In this document: piece by piece, positions 32,676 through 38,657 of the stretch
How the letters are laid out: each line of letters starts with the position of its first letter
Position numbering within the stretch: the stretch's first letter is position 1
Notes under the pieces: model-generated
Database searches by the model: none
What the model was told of the DNA's origin: nothing
What the model saw: only the letters and a program-made list of their open reading frames with translations
Position numbers and translations under genes: made by a program
Source of the DNA: Candidatus Omnitrophota bacterium
Lineage (GTDB): Bacteria; Omnitrophota; Gorgyraeia; Gygaellales; Profunditerraquicolaceae
NCBI GenBank assembly: GCA_023818655.1
Contig: JAMWCI010000005.1
Location: 1 to 38,657, forward strand
Length of the DNA: 38,657 nt
Reading direction: 5' to 3'

Positions 32676-33152
32676 TCAGTTTTTCAGATTTTCAAACATC
32701 TCTTCGTGGGTTATCTCTTCGCCCATAATGTGCACAGCAAGCTGATATGTATCGTGGTCCTTGCCAAATGTCTTGCGGGCAATTTTGTTATATACCTCAA
32801 TCGCTCCTGCCTCGGCATCGGTTACCAATTTAATAATTTCATCATAATTAGAGAGTTTTTTCATTACTCCGGGGTAAGATGCGTTGGCGTTCTTTTCTAA
32901 GTTGCTAGGCGTATTGGTCGGCAACCCCCCTAACTCAATTATCCTCTCTGCTAACTCCTGCGCATGCTCAAGCTCATCTTTGGCAATATTATTGAGAAAC
33001 TCTGCCATATCTTCATAGTATTTTCCTTCCACCGTTTGCGCCATATACCAATATGCATAGTAAGCCAACCATTCATCGCAATACGCCCTGTCCAAGTCCT
33101 TAATTAATTCTTTTAAATCAACCTCCACAATTTCTCTTGCCTTCTTCCCCAT
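32676..33152 (-). CDS. Ferritin-like di-iron protein
   Basis: 158 residues, four-helix ferritin fold with both iron half-sites: Glu27 with E60-L-E-H63, and Glu114 with E146-I-T-H149. There is no rubredoxin domain, so it is not a classical rubrerythrin. The two ExxH motifs and the long middle loop fit Dps-like or encapsulated-ferritin relatives. It probably stores iron or removes peroxide. The desulforedoxin-like gene lies 39 bases upstream and could be its redox partner. AAAGGAGC precedes the ATG. Confidence 0.82.
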   Translation of the reverse strand: MGKKAREIVEVDLKELIKDLDRAYCDEWLAYYAYWYMAQTVEGKYYEDMAEFLNNIAKDELEHAQELAERIIELGGLPTNTPSNLEKNANASYPGVMKKLSNYDEIIKLVTDAEAGAIEVYNKIARKTFGKDHDTYQLAVHIMGEEITHEEMFENLKN

Positions 33153-33191
33153 ATTTATTTGCTCCTTTAAGATTGCAGTAAAGTTGCGCGA

Positions 33192-33347
33192 TTATTTCGT
33201 TAGTTTCATCTCTTCTCCGCAACAGACTATATCACAGGTATCTACGCAACCACAGAGATTGTCCACGCTGACAACTAAACCACATATCTTGCAAGCGTAT
33301 TTTGCCTTTTTCTTTGCCGTCTTCTTTGTTCCGCATCTCCTTGCCAT
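33192..33347 (-). CDS. Desulforedoxin-like mini-protein
   Basis: 51 residues, missed by length cut-offs. It has a basic N-terminus (MARRCGTKKTAKKKAK), then YACKICG (Cys19, Cys22) and IVCCGEEMKL (Cys42, Cys43). CxxC with CCGxxM is the Fe(SCys)4 pattern of desulforedoxin and the N-terminal domain of desulfoferrodoxin. Four extra Cys (5, 32, 34, 38) lie between or before. AGGTGA sits 6 bases before the ATG. It is followed by the ferritin-like gene. I infer an electron carrier in oxygen defence. Confidence 0.75.
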   Translation of the reverse strand: MARRCGTKKTAKKKAKYACKICGLVVSVDNLCGCVDTCDIVCCGEEMKLTK

Positions 33348-33436
33348 CTCTTCTCACCTATCCTTTCTTCCGGTTTATTGCACCTTATCCTTCCTGTGTT
33401 TGTGTCACTCGCCTGTTTACCTCATTTTTTATCTCT

Positions 33437-33572
33437 TTAGCGTTCTAGTAAAGACGGTTGCATCCAGATTGCCTTAACTCCTAATTCCTTGCATTTCCAG
33501 AATTATTCTTTTGGTAACTTCTTTAGCCCAGCTGTAATTGCTAAATCCGACCTGCTCTCCAGTTTTTTTAAG
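33437..33572 (-). pseudogene. Decayed flavodoxin-like (A-type flavoprotein) fragment
   Basis: The frame GEQVGFSNYSWAKEVTKRII then shifts by one base after LEM and continues KELGVKAIWMQPSLLER to a stop at 33437. The SNYSW-plus-helix-plus-KELGVK pattern resembles the C-terminal flavodoxin domain of flavodiiron (FprA) proteins, where SYGW binds FMN. No start or upstream part is seen; korB begins the other side of about 30 bases. Such an oxygen-reducing protein would fit the oxygen-defence neighbours, but the match is short. The rest of 33348-33436 shows nothing recognisable. Confidence 0.35.
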
Positions 33573-33602
33573 CTTCTATATTACATCTGCTTACTCAAAA
33601 GT

Positions 33603-34445
33603 TCACCGCAGTAGCTGTCTTATCCTTGATTCTCTGTCCACGTTTTCTGTCTGAGGTTTCAGAAATTCCTCCTCAAAAGTAGACTTTGTTTTTTTATAAA
33701 GCAACCCCAAGGCAATCCTGGCATCGGTATTATAGTCCCATTCCCGGATTTTATTTAATGCCTCATTATAATCCTGCGGGTTGTGGTCTTGCAATTCATA
33801 AGCCCTTTGGTCGTAGTATTCATACATATTATAAAAAGTCACACAAACCTGTAATACATCAACAATGGAAAACCCTTTGTGCATAATTGCTTCCTTGAGA
33901 ATATTTTTTAAGAGTTCCAAGCCATGGGAAAAACACCGAGCAATAAAGGTAGCTCCGCTTGCCAACATAAGCTCTAAAGGATTAAGAGGAAATTCAATTG
34001 TCCCATAAGGCGTGGACCGACCTTTAAAACCTAAAGGAGAGGTTGGCGTGTATTGACCAGTGGTAAGCCCATAGACGCGGTTATTATGGATAATCATGGT
34101 GATATCTATGTTCCTTTTAGCCGCAAATACTAAATGCTCCAGACCTTCACCATAGGCATCGCCGTCTCCAGCAAAACAAATTACTTTTAAATCTGGATTA
34201 GCGATTCTTATACCCTCAGCCACAGGCAATGTCCTTCCATGGATAGAATAAAAACTATTTACATTAATGTAATCCACAATCTTGGCATGACAACCAATCC
34301 CAGAAACCAAAACCACATTTTCTAAGGGAAAACCCTCTTCCTCCAATATCTTTAATACAGCTTTAATCGCTGTCAAAATCGCAAAGTTTCCGCATCCCGG
34401 ACACCAAGTATTACGGGCATAGGTGCCTAAATCTCTTTGCGCCAT
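33603..34445 (-). CDS. korB: 2-oxoacid:ferredoxin oxidoreductase beta subunit
   Basis: 280 residues. WCPGCGN (Cys15, Cys18), GIGCHAK (Cys52) and LQVCVTF bind the [4Fe-4S] cluster; GDGDAYGEGLEHLVFAAKRNIDITMIIHNN is the thiamine diphosphate and Mg site. GLTTGQYTPTS is typical of the KorB/PorB family. It makes acyl-CoA, CO2 and reduced ferredoxin from a 2-oxoacid. Substrate (2-oxoglutarate, pyruvate or other) cannot be fixed by eye; the two-subunit form favours 2-oxoglutarate or a relative. It overlaps korA by 19 bases. Confidence 0.9.
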   Translation of the reverse strand: MAQRDLGTYARNTWCPGCGNFAILTAIKAVLKILEEEGFPLENVVLVSGIGCHAKIVDYINVNSFYSIHGRTLPVAEGIRIANPDLKVICFAGDGDAYGEGLEHLVFAAKRNIDITMIIHNNRVYGLTTGQYTPTSPLGFKGRSTPYGTIEFPLNPLELMLASGATFIARCFSHGLELLKNILKEAIMHKGFSIVDVLQVCVTFYNMYEYYDQRAYELQDHNPQDYNEALNKIREWDYNTDARIALGLLYKKTKSTFEEEFLKPQTENVDRESRIRQLLR

Positions 34446-36115
34446 TTAATTTTCTCCTTTACTTTTCCTTCTAATTCATCCAGAGAAAAAGGCCTGCCAT
34501 CATATTTTAATATTTTTTCGTCTACCCTAAATCCATAACCGTTAATAAGACGCGCTAATTGTCCTGTAGCGTTATTTTCTACACAGATTATTTTTTTCAC
34601 ATCCTTAAGAGACTCTTGAAATTGTCTTGCAGGAAACGGTAAAAACACTACTAGCTGAACAACCTTTAAGCCCAATCTCTGGGCTGTCTCTATACAGACG
34701 CCTTTATTTGAACCCCAGCAAAGAAGGGCAACCGTCGCATCGCTATTGCCATAAACCCTGACCGGTTCATAGCCTTCTAATTCTTTTAATAAATATTTTT
34801 CTTTGCGCAGGCGTTTATCTTGCATCAAAGTAGTAATGCTGGGCTCTTCGGTAGTTATGCCAAATTCATCGTGCTCATAGCTATTTACCTTAACAACCGC
34901 ATCTCTATCCGGAACAAAGGTCAGGGGAGAGATACCCGTATCGGTGTTTAGATATCTTTTATAGGGAGATTTCCTGTCCCATAAAAGAGCTTCTTCTTCC
35001 TTAATCTTATCTATAGAATCAATATCAAAACTGTAAATTCCTTCGCTTAATGTCTTATCTGAAAGGATAATTACCGGTAATTGATACTTCCAGGCGAAAT
35101 TTAATGAAACCGCCGACCAGAAATATGCCTCTTCCGCATCGCCTGGAGCCACCACCAATCTGGGAAATTCTCCGTGTCCAGCGCTTAGAATAAAAAGCAA
35201 TTCAGACTGGGCGGTATAGGTAGGCAGGCCAGTGCTGGGTCCTGTCCTTTGACCAACCATAATCACCACTGGTAACTCGCCCATCCCAACAAAACTCAAA
35301 CCCTCGGTCATTAGACAAAAACCGCCACCCGATGTCCCCACCGCCACCTTTTCTCCTGCATACGCACAACCCAAAGCCATCAAAATTACCGCTATCTCGC
35401 TTTCGGGATGAATAACCTTTAAAGAAAAATCTTTCGCCACGCTAGCTAAAAAATGCAGGAGACTGGAAGAAGGGGTCATCGGATAAGCAATATATGTTTT
35501 AAGACCTGCCCTGATAAGCCCTAAACCAATAGCCTGGTTTCCGTCAAGCAAGGCAAGCATAGGTTGCTTTAACGGCTCTATCTTTTTAAGCTCCTTCGCC
35601 TCATTATAACTCCTCTGGGCAACCTTTAAATTTAAATCTGTATCCTTGGTAATCTCTTTTCTAAAAACCGTCTCTAAAAAATCCCATTTTATTCCTACGG
35701 CTTTAAAGAATGCCGCAATGATACAGGTATTGCGCATTATCTCAGGCGCGTTTTCTTCTTTGGTTATCTTTGTCAGAGGAATCCCTGCTGTCTGCATTCC
35801 TGCAGCTAAACCCTCTAATTTTACGGAATCAGCATCGTAAATTACTACGGAATTATTTTTTAATCTGTGTTGATGAAAATTTAATGTGTCTTGATTTAAC
35901 GCTAGGAGAAAATCTATCTGGTTTTTATGGCAGGAGATTTTTTGGGAAGATACCCGGATTATAGAAAAGGTATGTCCCCCTCTTATAACAGAAGGATAAT
36001 CGCGGTAAATATATAAGCGAAATCCAAGTTGATTAAAGACCTGGCCGATAATGGCTTGAGATTTATCTATGCCAAAACCCGCCTTTCCACCAATAAGGAC
36101 AGAAGAATCAACCAT
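34427..36115 (-). CDS. korA: 2-oxoacid:ferredoxin oxidoreductase alpha subunit with fused gamma domain
   Basis: 562 residues. Residues 1-185 are the gamma domain (VLIGGKAGFGIDKSQAIIGQVFNQLG, YPSVIRGGHTFSIIRVS). Residues 190-562 are the alpha part: LLDGNQAIGLGLIRAGLKTYIAYPMTPSSSLL, VGTSGGGFCLMTEGLSFVGM, and a C-terminal domain from about 430. Fusion of gamma to alpha is common in two-subunit KorAB enzymes. Acts with korB in the cytoplasm; the reduced ferredoxin could feed the hydrogenase complex. No delta ferredoxin subunit is adjacent. Confidence 0.92.
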   Translation of the reverse strand: MVDSSVLIGGKAGFGIDKSQAIIGQVFNQLGFRLYIYRDYPSVIRGGHTFSIIRVSSQKISCHKNQIDFLLALNQDTLNFHQHRLKNNSVVIYDADSVKLEGLAAGMQTAGIPLTKITKEENAPEIMRNTCIIAAFFKAVGIKWDFLETVFRKEITKDTDLNLKVAQRSYNEAKELKKIEPLKQPMLALLDGNQAIGLGLIRAGLKTYIAYPMTPSSSLLHFLASVAKDFSLKVIHPESEIAVILMALGCAYAGEKVAVGTSGGGFCLMTEGLSFVGMGELPVVIMVGQRTGPSTGLPTYTAQSELLFILSAGHGEFPRLVVAPGDAEEAYFWSAVSLNFAWKYQLPVIILSDKTLSEGIYSFDIDSIDKIKEEEALLWDRKSPYKRYLNTDTGISPLTFVPDRDAVVKVNSYEHDEFGITTEEPSITTLMQDKRLRKEKYLLKELEGYEPVRVYGNSDATVALLCWGSNKGVCIETAQRLGLKVVQLVVFLPFPARQFQESLKDVKKIICVENNATGQLARLINGYGFRVDEKILKYDGRPFSLDELEGKVKEKIKWRKEI

Positions 36116-36204
36116 AACTGTTTTTGAAAAGATTGCCTGCTCGATTATCGTCGTTGGTACAGAACATTCACCGCGTCTCTTATTATCCTAAAAACTCCTG
36201 TCAT

Positions 36205-36717
36205 CTACTCCCATATATGAGAAATGGCCTCGGTGATAGAATAACTATCAAGAAGGTCTGACTTGTCTTTTTCAATCCGGGCAAATCTTCTCTCTTTTTG
36301 CAGAAAGTTCCTTTGTTGATTTTTCTCTTTCAAGAGCCGCCTAAATAACTCTTTATCTTCTTTATCCCCGCTGAGATCCAATAATTCGCTGTAAGATCTT
36401 ATGGAGGCGTTAATAATCTCCAACCCTAAATTAAGCGCCCCCAACAAAGAAAAACTTGTCGGGTTTAGTTGACAAAGCTTACATTTATCCTCCAAGACAA
36501 AATTATTTACTCCTGCATTTTTCAGATACCCCAGCAGCAATCCTTTGTTTTTTTCCGCTAAATCTGCGAAATTATAGAACGTGGCTCTTACCTTACCGTT
36601 TTTAATTAAAGAGGCGGCATATTTAAAATAAACAGAAGCAGTGTGTTCTGCGTCTATAGCAGTCTGTAAATCTTCTTTTAGCTTGCCTTTATTCTCTTTA
36701 ACATCCTGTTTATCCAT
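36205..36717 (-). CDS. Ferritin/rubrerythrin-like helical protein with incomplete metal site
   Basis: 170 residues from the ATG at 36717, with GAGGGA 8 bases before it; a TTG seven codons upstream is the alternative. LKEDLQTAIDAEHTASVYFKYAASLIKNGKV and FYNFADLAEKNKGLLLGYLKNAG look like the first two helices of a rubrerythrin-type bundle, but the expected ExxH reads EKNKG. KCKLCQLNP adds a CxxC. The second half, LNLGLEIINASIRSYSELLDLSGD and a long charged helix, resembles the second half-site in outline. Preceded by strong promoters. Function uncertain; oxygen-stress context. Confidence 0.5.
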   Translation of the reverse strand: MDKQDVKENKGKLKEDLQTAIDAEHTASVYFKYAASLIKNGKVRATFYNFADLAEKNKGLLLGYLKNAGVNNFVLEDKCKLCQLNPTSFSLLGALNLGLEIINASIRSYSELLDLSGDKEDKELFRRLLKEKNQQRNFLQKERRFARIEKDKSDLLDSYSITEAISHIWE

Positions 36718-36855
36718 CCAAGCATCCCTCTTCTTCAAAAGCCTTAAAAGACAAAAGGACGTATACGACCTGACGCATCTGTCTTTTTAAGTATCTTTTT
36801 TGCTTTTTTATCTGGTCACTTTATAATAAACGCCCCTTTACCCTAATATTTAAAT

Positions 36856-36913
36856 AATATACCAAAGATAGCTGTATATTGCAAAGTAATTATACCAATA
36901 ATTTAGAGGCTAT
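36856..36913 (-). promoter_or_regulatory. Tandem promoters before the ferritin-like gene
   Basis: P1: minus strand TTGCAA (36884-36879), a 17-base spacer and TATATT (36861-36856). P2: extended -10 TGGTATAAT around 36890-36898 with TTGTAG about 19 bases upstream. Both have TTGG in front of the -10. They lie in the 292-base gap 36739-37030, whose remaining part holds a short ORF (36910-36954) and nothing else recognised. Confidence 0.55.
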
Positions 36914-36954
36914 CTACAACGTTTTCTAGATTTATTTAATCCGCACTTCGTCAT
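36910..36954 (-). CDS. 14-residue ORF with strong Shine-Dalgarno
   Basis: MTKCGLNKSRKRCR, preceded by AAGGAGG at a 7-base distance, after the peroxiredoxin gene. The start resembles that of the desulforedoxin-like protein at 33192-33347 (MARRCGTKK). It may be a relic of such a gene or a real short peptide. No function can be given. Confidence 0.3.
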   Translation of the reverse strand: MTKCGLNKSRKRCR

Positions 36955-37030
36955 CTTTTTGCCTCCTTCAGACAAATATAGCTTTTCCTGCTGCCCTGCC
37001 TCTTTATTTCTTCATCTCAAAATCCACATC

Positions 37031-37645
37031 TCAAGCGCCAGCCTTTAATCGCTCGCCCACTTTTCCCACCAAGTCTTTTCCTGGTGTTAGGGTTTTTTTG
37101 CCGGGCTCCCATTTTGCTGGGCAAACGTGGGCCGGGTTTTCTCTTGTATACTTAAAGGCTCTAAGTTTCCTTAAGAGTTCATCGGAGTTTCTGCCTACAG
37201 GAAAGTAGTTAACCTCCGAGCCCATAAGCTTTCCATCTGGGTCAATAATAAATGTTCCTCTTAAGGCAAGACCGGCTGCCTCATCATAAACTCCAAAAAT
37301 CTTGGATAATGTATGTGTGGGGTCTGCGCCCATAGGATATCCAATCTTAGACAACAGCTTTTCTTGTCTCTGCCAGGCGTAATGTACATAATGGGTATCG
37401 GTGCTTACCGAGATTAACTCTGCGCCTTCTTTCTTAATCTCGACGTATCTGTCTCCCACGTCTTGTAATTCTGTTGGGCAAACAAAGGTATAATCCGCCG
37501 GATAAAAAAATAGTATCAGCCATTTTCCTTTTTTCCAGATCTCGGAGAACTTAAGCTTGCTAAAGTCTCCTTTTTCAGGAAGATAAACATCCAACTCAAA
37601 ATCAGGAACCTTTTCTCCTACGCTTAATGCTTTGATTTCGTCCAT
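37031..37645 (-). CDS. Peroxiredoxin, AhpC/2-Cys type
   Basis: 204 residues, thioredoxin fold. The peroxidatic Cys56 lies in FYPADYTFVCPTEL and the resolving Cys175 in NPAHVCPAKWEPG. The conserved Arg is in the LRGTFIIDPDG block. It reduces H2O2 and organic peroxides. It follows the superoxide reductase gene by 13 bases, so the peroxide made by that enzyme would be removed by this one. No thioredoxin reductase (AhpF) is adjacent; the desulforedoxin-like proteins are possible donors. Confidence 0.94.
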   Translation of the reverse strand: MDEIKALSVGEKVPDFELDVYLPEKGDFSKLKFSEIWKKGKWLILFFYPADYTFVCPTELQDVGDRYVEIKKEGAELISVSTDTHYVHYAWQRQEKLLSKIGYPMGADPTHTLSKIFGVYDEAAGLALRGTFIIDPDGKLMGSEVNYFPVGRNSDELLRKLRAFKYTRENPAHVCPAKWEPGKKTLTPGKDLVGKVGERLKAGA

Positions 37646-37658
37646 CCAAAATCACCTC

Positions 37659-38048
37659 CTAATCTTCAACCTCAATATCCTTGGTTACCTCCCAAAGACC
37701 GTGTAAATTACATTTTGCCCATGCTTTTAATGGTCCGTGGGCATGACTCAGTTTTACTGGAATGCTAACCTTGGGCAAACTCAATGAGCCAGAAAGATTC
37801 GCTCTAAATAAAAAAGTATCCCCCGAATACAGCTCAATCCACTCAATAAAATGCCCCGGCTCATTGGGATGGACCCTTAGCTTTCCTGTCTCAACGGTTA
37901 CCTCAAATACCTCATCTCGCTTTACTTTCTCCGGAGCGCTGATAACCGGAAGATGCTTCTGTTCCAATTCAGATAATGTATTTAAATCTCTTGCTGTGCG
38001 CACCCCACAAAGTATATCCTGCTCACAGATATATTTAGCTTGAGTCAT
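37659..38048 (-). CDS. Superoxide reductase (neelaredoxin class)
   Basis: 129 residues from the ATG at 38048; AGGAGG lies 9 bases before it and a TTG two codons upstream is closer to it. The iron ligands are present: QKHLP (His32), HPNEPGH (His60, His66) and CNLHGLWE (Cys113, His116). Lys31 of the active site is kept, but the residue before it is Gln where the well-known desulfoferrodoxins have Glu. There is no N-terminal desulforedoxin domain, though a separate desulforedoxin-like gene lies just upstream. It reduces superoxide to peroxide without making O2. Confidence 0.93.
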   Translation of the reverse strand: MTQAKYICEQDILCGVRTARDLNTLSELEQKHLPVISAPEKVKRDEVFEVTVETGKLRVHPNEPGHFIEWIELYSGDTFLFRANLSGSLSLPKVSIPVKLSHAHGPLKAWAKCNLHGLWEVTKDIEVED

Positions 38049-38082
38049 CTTCAAAATCCTCCTTTTTTCAACTTGCCTCCAC

Positions 38083-38232
38083 TCATCTCTTTGGCGAACT
38101 CATTGTATCTTTTTTCTTCATTGGTCTGCCGCAACACCAAAGGGTAATCTCAGATATCCCGCAACAATCAAATACGTTTTCTCTGCCGCAAAGCACACAT
38201 ATTAATTTGTCCATTTTCTTAAACTTAGCCAT
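38083..38232 (-). CDS. Desulforedoxin-like mini-protein
   Basis: 49 residues. LICVLCG (Cys12, Cys15) and LWCCGRPM (Cys33, Cys34) give the CxxC...CCGxxM pattern of desulforedoxin; an extra pair, DCCG (Cys23, Cys24), lies between. GGGGGTGA precedes the ATG. It is 34 bases upstream of the superoxide reductase, which lacks its own desulforedoxin domain, so this may be the split-off electron donor. Too short for common ORF cut-offs. Confidence 0.72.
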   Translation of the reverse strand: MAKFKKMDKLICVLCGRENVFDCCGISEITLWCCGRPMKKKDTMSSPKR

Positions 38233-38371
38233 ATCGCTTCACCCCCTTTTTTTCAACATCAAATATTTTCTTATACCTGTCCAATTCTGCCCTGTTTAAC
38301 ATATCCATATAAAACTTTCTTTGCCATTTTACACCTGAATCTACCTTTCTATCCGCGTCTTCTAAAAAGGA

Positions 38372-38657
38372 TTACAGGCCAACCTCTCTTATCACCATCT
38401 TTATGGTTTCAGCTGAGTTCTTAAAGGCCTGTTTTTCTTCCTCTGAAAAATCAATATTCAAAACCTCTCTTACTCCATTTTTATTAATTACCGCGGGAAG
38501 ACTTAAATAGACATCATTAACCCCCAAATAATCTTTGACCAAGGATGAAACAGGCAAAACCGCGTTTTCGTTATTCAAGATTGCCTCGGTTATCCTAACC
38601 AAAGCAAGACCAATTCCATACGAGGTTTCATTTTTTCTCTCGATTATTTTATAAGCA
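38372..38657 (-). CDS. L-lactate/malate dehydrogenase, C-terminal part (start beyond window)
   Basis: The last 94 residues of the LDH/MDH family: AYKIIERKNETSYGIGLALVRITEAIL, LPVSSLVKDYLGVNDVYLSLPAVINKNGVREVL and NIDFSEEEKQAFKNSAETIK. The block before IG (ERKNETSYGIG) reads more like lactate dehydrogenase (ERKGATYYGIG) than malate dehydrogenase. The N-terminal NAD-binding half lies outside, so substrate specificity cannot be checked. The gap 38233-38371 downstream holds no gene I can support. Confidence 0.88.
   Translation of the reverse strand, partial: AYKIIERKNETSYGIGLALVRITEAILNNENAVLPVSSLVKDYLGVNDVYLSLPAVINKNGVREVLNIDFSEEEKQAFKNSAETIKMVIREVGL

Noticed and set aside
33184-33477. 97-codon hydrophobic open frame on the plus strand
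   Set aside because: Starts at TTG without a ribosome site and runs antisense to the desulforedoxin-like gene and the flavodoxin-like relic.
36145-36204. 19-codon ORF directly after the ferritin-like gene
   Set aside because: Only a weak GGGAG before it, no similarity to anything and no context; probably chance.
38233-38371. Open stretch ending in FDVEKKGVKRYG before the desulforedoxin-like gene
   Set aside because: No start codon with a ribosome site; not supported as a gene.
1-38657. tRNA, rRNA, insertion sequences or prophage
   Set aside because: No tRNA cloverleaf, rRNA segment, transposase or integrase was recognised on either strand by eye.

Overview
This window holds about 38.7 kb of tightly packed genes, all read on the minus strand, so transcription runs from high to low coordinates. 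Stop and start codons overlap at many junctions. The content points to a strictly anaerobic, H2-metabolising bacterium: a group 4 NiFe hydrogenase, a 2-oxoacid:ferredoxin oxidoreductase, superoxide reductase with desulforedoxin-like proteins, and anaerobic homocysteine synthesis. Base composition is moderately AT-rich. An uncultivated deep-branching phylum such as Omnitrophota fits, but that is inference and no rRNA is present to confirm it.

Layout in order of transcription. (1) 38657-36205: the end of a lactate/malate dehydrogenase, then an oxygen-defence set of a desulforedoxin-like mini-protein, superoxide reductase, AhpC-type peroxiredoxin and a ferritin-like protein. (2) 36115-33603: korA (gamma-alpha fusion) and korB. 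(3) 33572-32319: a decayed flavodoxin-like fragment, a second desulforedoxin-like mini-protein, a ferritin-like protein and a frameshifted, N-terminally truncated Rrf2 regulator. (4) 32263-28369: a perfect palindrome, nfu, a homocysteine synthase pair (DUF39 protein and NIL-ferredoxin), larE and a cysteine desulfurase, which together read as a sulfur-transfer module. (5) 28366-21784: birA, a BirA-type operator, and a complete biotin operon bioB-bioF-esterase-bioC-bioD-bioA. (6) 21772-15680: housekeeping genes (monooxygenase-fold protein, mnmA, nadA, Cas4-like nuclease, RluA-type synthase, uppP, PfkB kinase, mscL, yqeY). (7) 15671-3241: one promoter followed by a 17-gene hydrogenase-Mrp operon. 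(8) 3162-2686: a peptidoglycan-binding lipoprotein. (9) 2679-1: a promoter, a class I cyclic-di-GMP riboswitch, a broken GH1 glycosidase and a cyclic-nucleotide-binding/MinD-like/patatin protein cut by the window edge.

The most striking element is the 17-gene operon. It joins a sulfhydrogenase-type NAD(P)H/ferredoxin module (HydB/HydG-like plus a four-cluster ferredoxin) to a membrane NiFe hydrogenase core and a nearly full set of Mrp Na+/H+ antiporter subunits, with a PhoU-like gene translationally coupled in the middle. I infer a Na+- or H+-translocating NAD(P)H- or ferredoxin-linked hydrogenase. Reduced ferredoxin made by KorAB would be a natural electron source.

The second system worth attention is the riboswitch unit at the low-coordinate end, where c-di-GMP appears to control a protein that itself carries a cyclic-nucleotide-binding domain. 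Three gene relics with small deletions (GH1, Rrf2, flavodoxin-like) show recent decay or assembly error.
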